NCBI GenBank assembly: GCA_036803025.1
Contig: DAIRVC010000145.1
Span: forward strand, 1 to 7,041
Direction of reading: 5' to 3'
Origin: DAIRVC01 sp036803025
Lineage (GTDB): Bacteria; Chloroflexota; Anaerolineae; Anaerolineales; E44-bin32
DNA length: 7,041 bases
The translations under genes and the position numbers were made by a program. The notes under the pieces were generated by a model. That model saw only the letters and a program-made list of their open reading frames with translations. It made no database searches and had not been told where the DNA came from. Positions 5,436-7,041 of this stretch are shown here, piece after piece (position 1 is the first letter of the stretch; every line of letters begins with the position of its first letter).

Positions 5436-6830
5436 TCAGGCGGCCAACCGCGCACCCTTATCGACGGCTTCGTCGATCGTCCCGACCATGGAGAAGGCCT
5501 GCTCGGGGAGTGTGTCGTGCTTGCCGTCCAGTATCTCACGAAAGCCGCGCACAGTCTCACGCAGCGGAACGTAGCGGCCCTCCAGGCCGGTGAACTGCGA
5601 GGCGACGAACATCGGCTGTGAGAAGAAGCGTTCGATCTTGCGCGCCCGGGCGACCAGGACCTTGTCGTCCTCGCTCAACTCGTCGATGCCCAGGATGGCG
5701 ATGATGTCCTGCAGGTCCTTATAGCGCTGCAGCACCTGCTGCACCTGACGGGCGACGGCGTAGTGGTCCTCGCCGACGATCTGCGGATCGAGGATGCGCG
5801 AGGTCGAAGCCAGTGGATCGACGGCCGGGTAGATGCCCTTCTCGACGATCGAACGCTCCAGGGCGATGGTGGCGTCCAGGTGGGTGAACGTCGCCACGGG
5901 CGCCGGGTCGGAGTAGTCGTCGGCCGGGACGTAGACCGCCTGCATCGAGGTGATCGAGCCGGTGCGGGTCGAGGTGATGCGTTCCTGCAGCTCGCCCATC
6001 TCCGTCGCCAGCGTGGGCTGGTAGCCGACGGCCGAGGGCATGCGCCCGAGCAGCGCCGAGACTTCCGAGCCCGACATGCTGAAGCGGAAGATGTTGTCGA
6101 TGAACAGCAGGACGTCGCGGCCCTGGTCGCGGAAGTACTCGGCCATGGTCAATGCCGTCAGGCCGACGCGCAGGCGCACGCCGGGCGGCTCGTTCATCTG
6201 CCCATAGACCAGCACGGTGTCCTTGAGCACACCCGACTGGATCATCTCGCGGTACATCTGGGTGCCTTCGCGGGTGCGCTCGCCGATGCCGGCGAAAACC
6301 GAGTTGCCCTGATGGACTGTGGCGATCGAGCGGATGAGCTCCTGAATGATGATGGTCTTGCCGACGCCGGCGCCGCCGAAGATGCCGGTCTTGCCGCCCT
6401 TGGTGAACGGGGCGACGAGATCGATGACCTTCAGGCCGGTCTCGAAGACATCCACCCGCCGGGATTGCTCCTCGAACGATGGGGCCGGGCGGTGGATCGG
6501 ATACGTCCGCGTCGCCGCGATCGCGGGGCCTCCGTCGATCGGGCGCCCGAGGACGTTGAAGGCCCTCCCCAGGGTCGCCTCCCCGACCGGCACGCGGATC
6601 GGACCGCCGGTCGCGCGTGCCGGCGAGCCGCGCTGCAGCCCGTCGGTCGAGTCCATCGCCACCGTCCGCACCAGCTGGTCGCCCAGATGCCGTTGGACTT
6701 CCAGGATCAACGGCTCGCTCTCGGCGCGCGGGATCTCGACCGCGTCGAAGACCTCGGGCAGCTCGCCGGCAGGGAACTCGCAGTCGACCACCCCGCCCAA
6801 CACCTGCGCCACTCTGCCCATTCCTGGCAT
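5436..6830 (-). CDS. atpD: F1Fo ATP synthase beta subunit (catalytic)
   Basis: A protein of 464 residues, typical for beta. Three copies in F1 carry the catalytic sites that make ATP from ADP and phosphate at the inner membrane. Seen in order: the beta-barrel with GRVAQVLGGVVDCEF (5-19), the P-loop GGAGVGKT (152-159) with Lys158, GERTREG (183-189) with the catalytic Glu184 and Arg185, and the Walker B region LLFIDN (241-246). These are followed by SALLGRMPSAVGYQPTLATE (258-277) and IYPAVDPLASTSR (333-345), whose Tyr334 stacks on adenine. The torque-related DELSEED loop reads DELSEDD (383-389), a conservative change. All catalytic residues are present. The same frame stays open upstream through atpG to 7016, but the start at 6830 is fixed by a GGAGGT 7 bases before it and by the family N-terminus. 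ATG 6821 is a less likely alternative. Confidence 0.97.
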   Translation of the reverse strand: MPGMGRVAQVLGGVVDCEFPAGELPEVFDAVEIPRAESEPLILEVQRHLGDQLVRTVAMDSTDGLQRGSPARATGGPIRVPVGEATLGRAFNVLGRPIDGGPAIAATRTYPIHRPAPSFEEQSRRVDVFETGLKVIDLVAPFTKGGKTGIFGGAGVGKTIIIQELIRSIATVHQGNSVFAGIGERTREGTQMYREMIQSGVLKDTVLVYGQMNEPPGVRLRVGLTALTMAEYFRDQGRDVLLFIDNIFRFSMSGSEVSALLGRMPSAVGYQPTLATEMGELQERITSTRTGSITSMQAVYVPADDYSDPAPVATFTHLDATIALERSIVEKGIYPAVDPLASTSRILDPQIVGEDHYAVARQVQQVLQRYKDLQDIIAILGIDELSEDDKVLVARARKIERFFSQPMFVASQFTGLEGRYVPLRETVRGFREILDGKHDTLPEQAFSMVGTIDEAVDKGARLAA

Positions 6831-6837
6831 CCCGTCT

Positions 6838-6843
6838 ACCTCC
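6838..6843 (-). promoter_or_regulatory. Ribosome binding site of atpD
   Basis: GGAGGT (minus strand, 6843-6838) lies 7 bases before ATG 6830, in the 22-base gap after atpG. It decides the atpD start against the much longer open frame upstream and against ATG 6821. Confidence 0.8.
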
Positions 6844-6852
6844 AATCGGCTC

Positions 6853-7041
6853 TCATGAGCCGGACGCCTGGGCGAGCGCCTCGGCGCCCCCGGCGATATC
6901 GAGCATGTCACTGGTGATGGCCTGCTGGCGGGCCTTGTTGTAGTGCATCCGCAGCGAGTCGACCAGTTCGTGGGCGTTCTCGGTCGCGTTGCGCATGGCC
7001 ACCATCCGGGCGGCATGCTCGCTGGCCTGCGATTCGAGCAC
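6853..7041 (-). CDS. atpG: F1Fo ATP synthase gamma subunit, C-terminal 62 residues plus edge codon
   Basis: Only the 3' end is in the window. The visible 63 codons read into the family's strongly conserved C-terminal helix: ESQASEHAARMVAMRNATEN, then NKARQQAITSDMLDI. This helix forms, with the N-terminal helix, the coiled-coil rotor that turns inside the alpha3beta3 ring. The GTG at the right edge (7041-7039) is an internal valine codon, not a start. The order gamma-beta-epsilon is the standard end of the bacterial atp operon, so alpha, delta and the Fo genes should lie beyond the right edge. Confidence 0.93.
   Translation of the reverse strand: MLESQASEHAARMVAMRNATENAHELVDSLRMHYNKARQQAITSDMLDIAGGAEALAQASGS

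Noticed and set aside
5763..6917. A 384-codon open frame on the plus strand
   Set aside because: It lies entirely antisense to atpD and atpG, whose proteins are unmistakable. Its product is rich in Arg, Asp, His and Gly, as expected from the reverse of GC-rich codons.
6831..7016. N-terminal extension of atpD to 7016
   Set aside because: It overlaps atpG out of frame, and a GGAGGT directly precedes the family-conform start at 6830.

Overview
The window is a compact, GC-rich bacterial chromosomal segment made of housekeeping genes. Three transcription units are visible. (1) Leftward from a divergent control region near 2959-3105: obg (GTPase), nadD (NAD biosynthesis) and an Fsr-like MFS transporter that runs off the left edge. 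(2) Rightward from the same control region: rex, the NADH-sensing repressor. (3) Leftward from the right edge: the distal end of an F1Fo ATP synthase operon (3' end of atpG, then atpD and atpC), followed 3 bases later by an MreB/actin-family gene. The mreB-like gene and rex converge on a 219-base gene-free spacer (3727-3945) that holds two GC-rich hairpins.

The gene content (Rex, Obg with an OCT domain, an Fsr-like MFS protein, an ATP-synthase operon ending in an MreB-family gene) and the GC-rich codon use would suit a Chloroflexota (Anaerolineae-like) genome. That placement is an inference from general family resemblance. No rRNA or other taxonomic marker is present. I see no mobile element, CRISPR array, tRNA or rRNA.

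The genes are tightly packed. obg and nadD overlap by 13 bases, nadD and the transporter share an ATGA stop/start, atpC and mreB are 3 bases apart, and atpG and atpD are separated by 22 bases with a strong ribosome binding site. Two points stand out. First, the MreB-family protein has a well-preserved fold signature but has replaced the acidic residues of both phosphate-binding motifs and the presumed hydrolytic glutamate, so it may be a divergent or non-hydrolysing actin homologue. Second, an 18-base sequence resembling a Rex operator overlaps the putative -35 of rex and lies just behind the putative obg-nadD promoter. This suggests that Rex controls itself, and possibly that the NADH/NAD+ sensor influences NAD synthesis.
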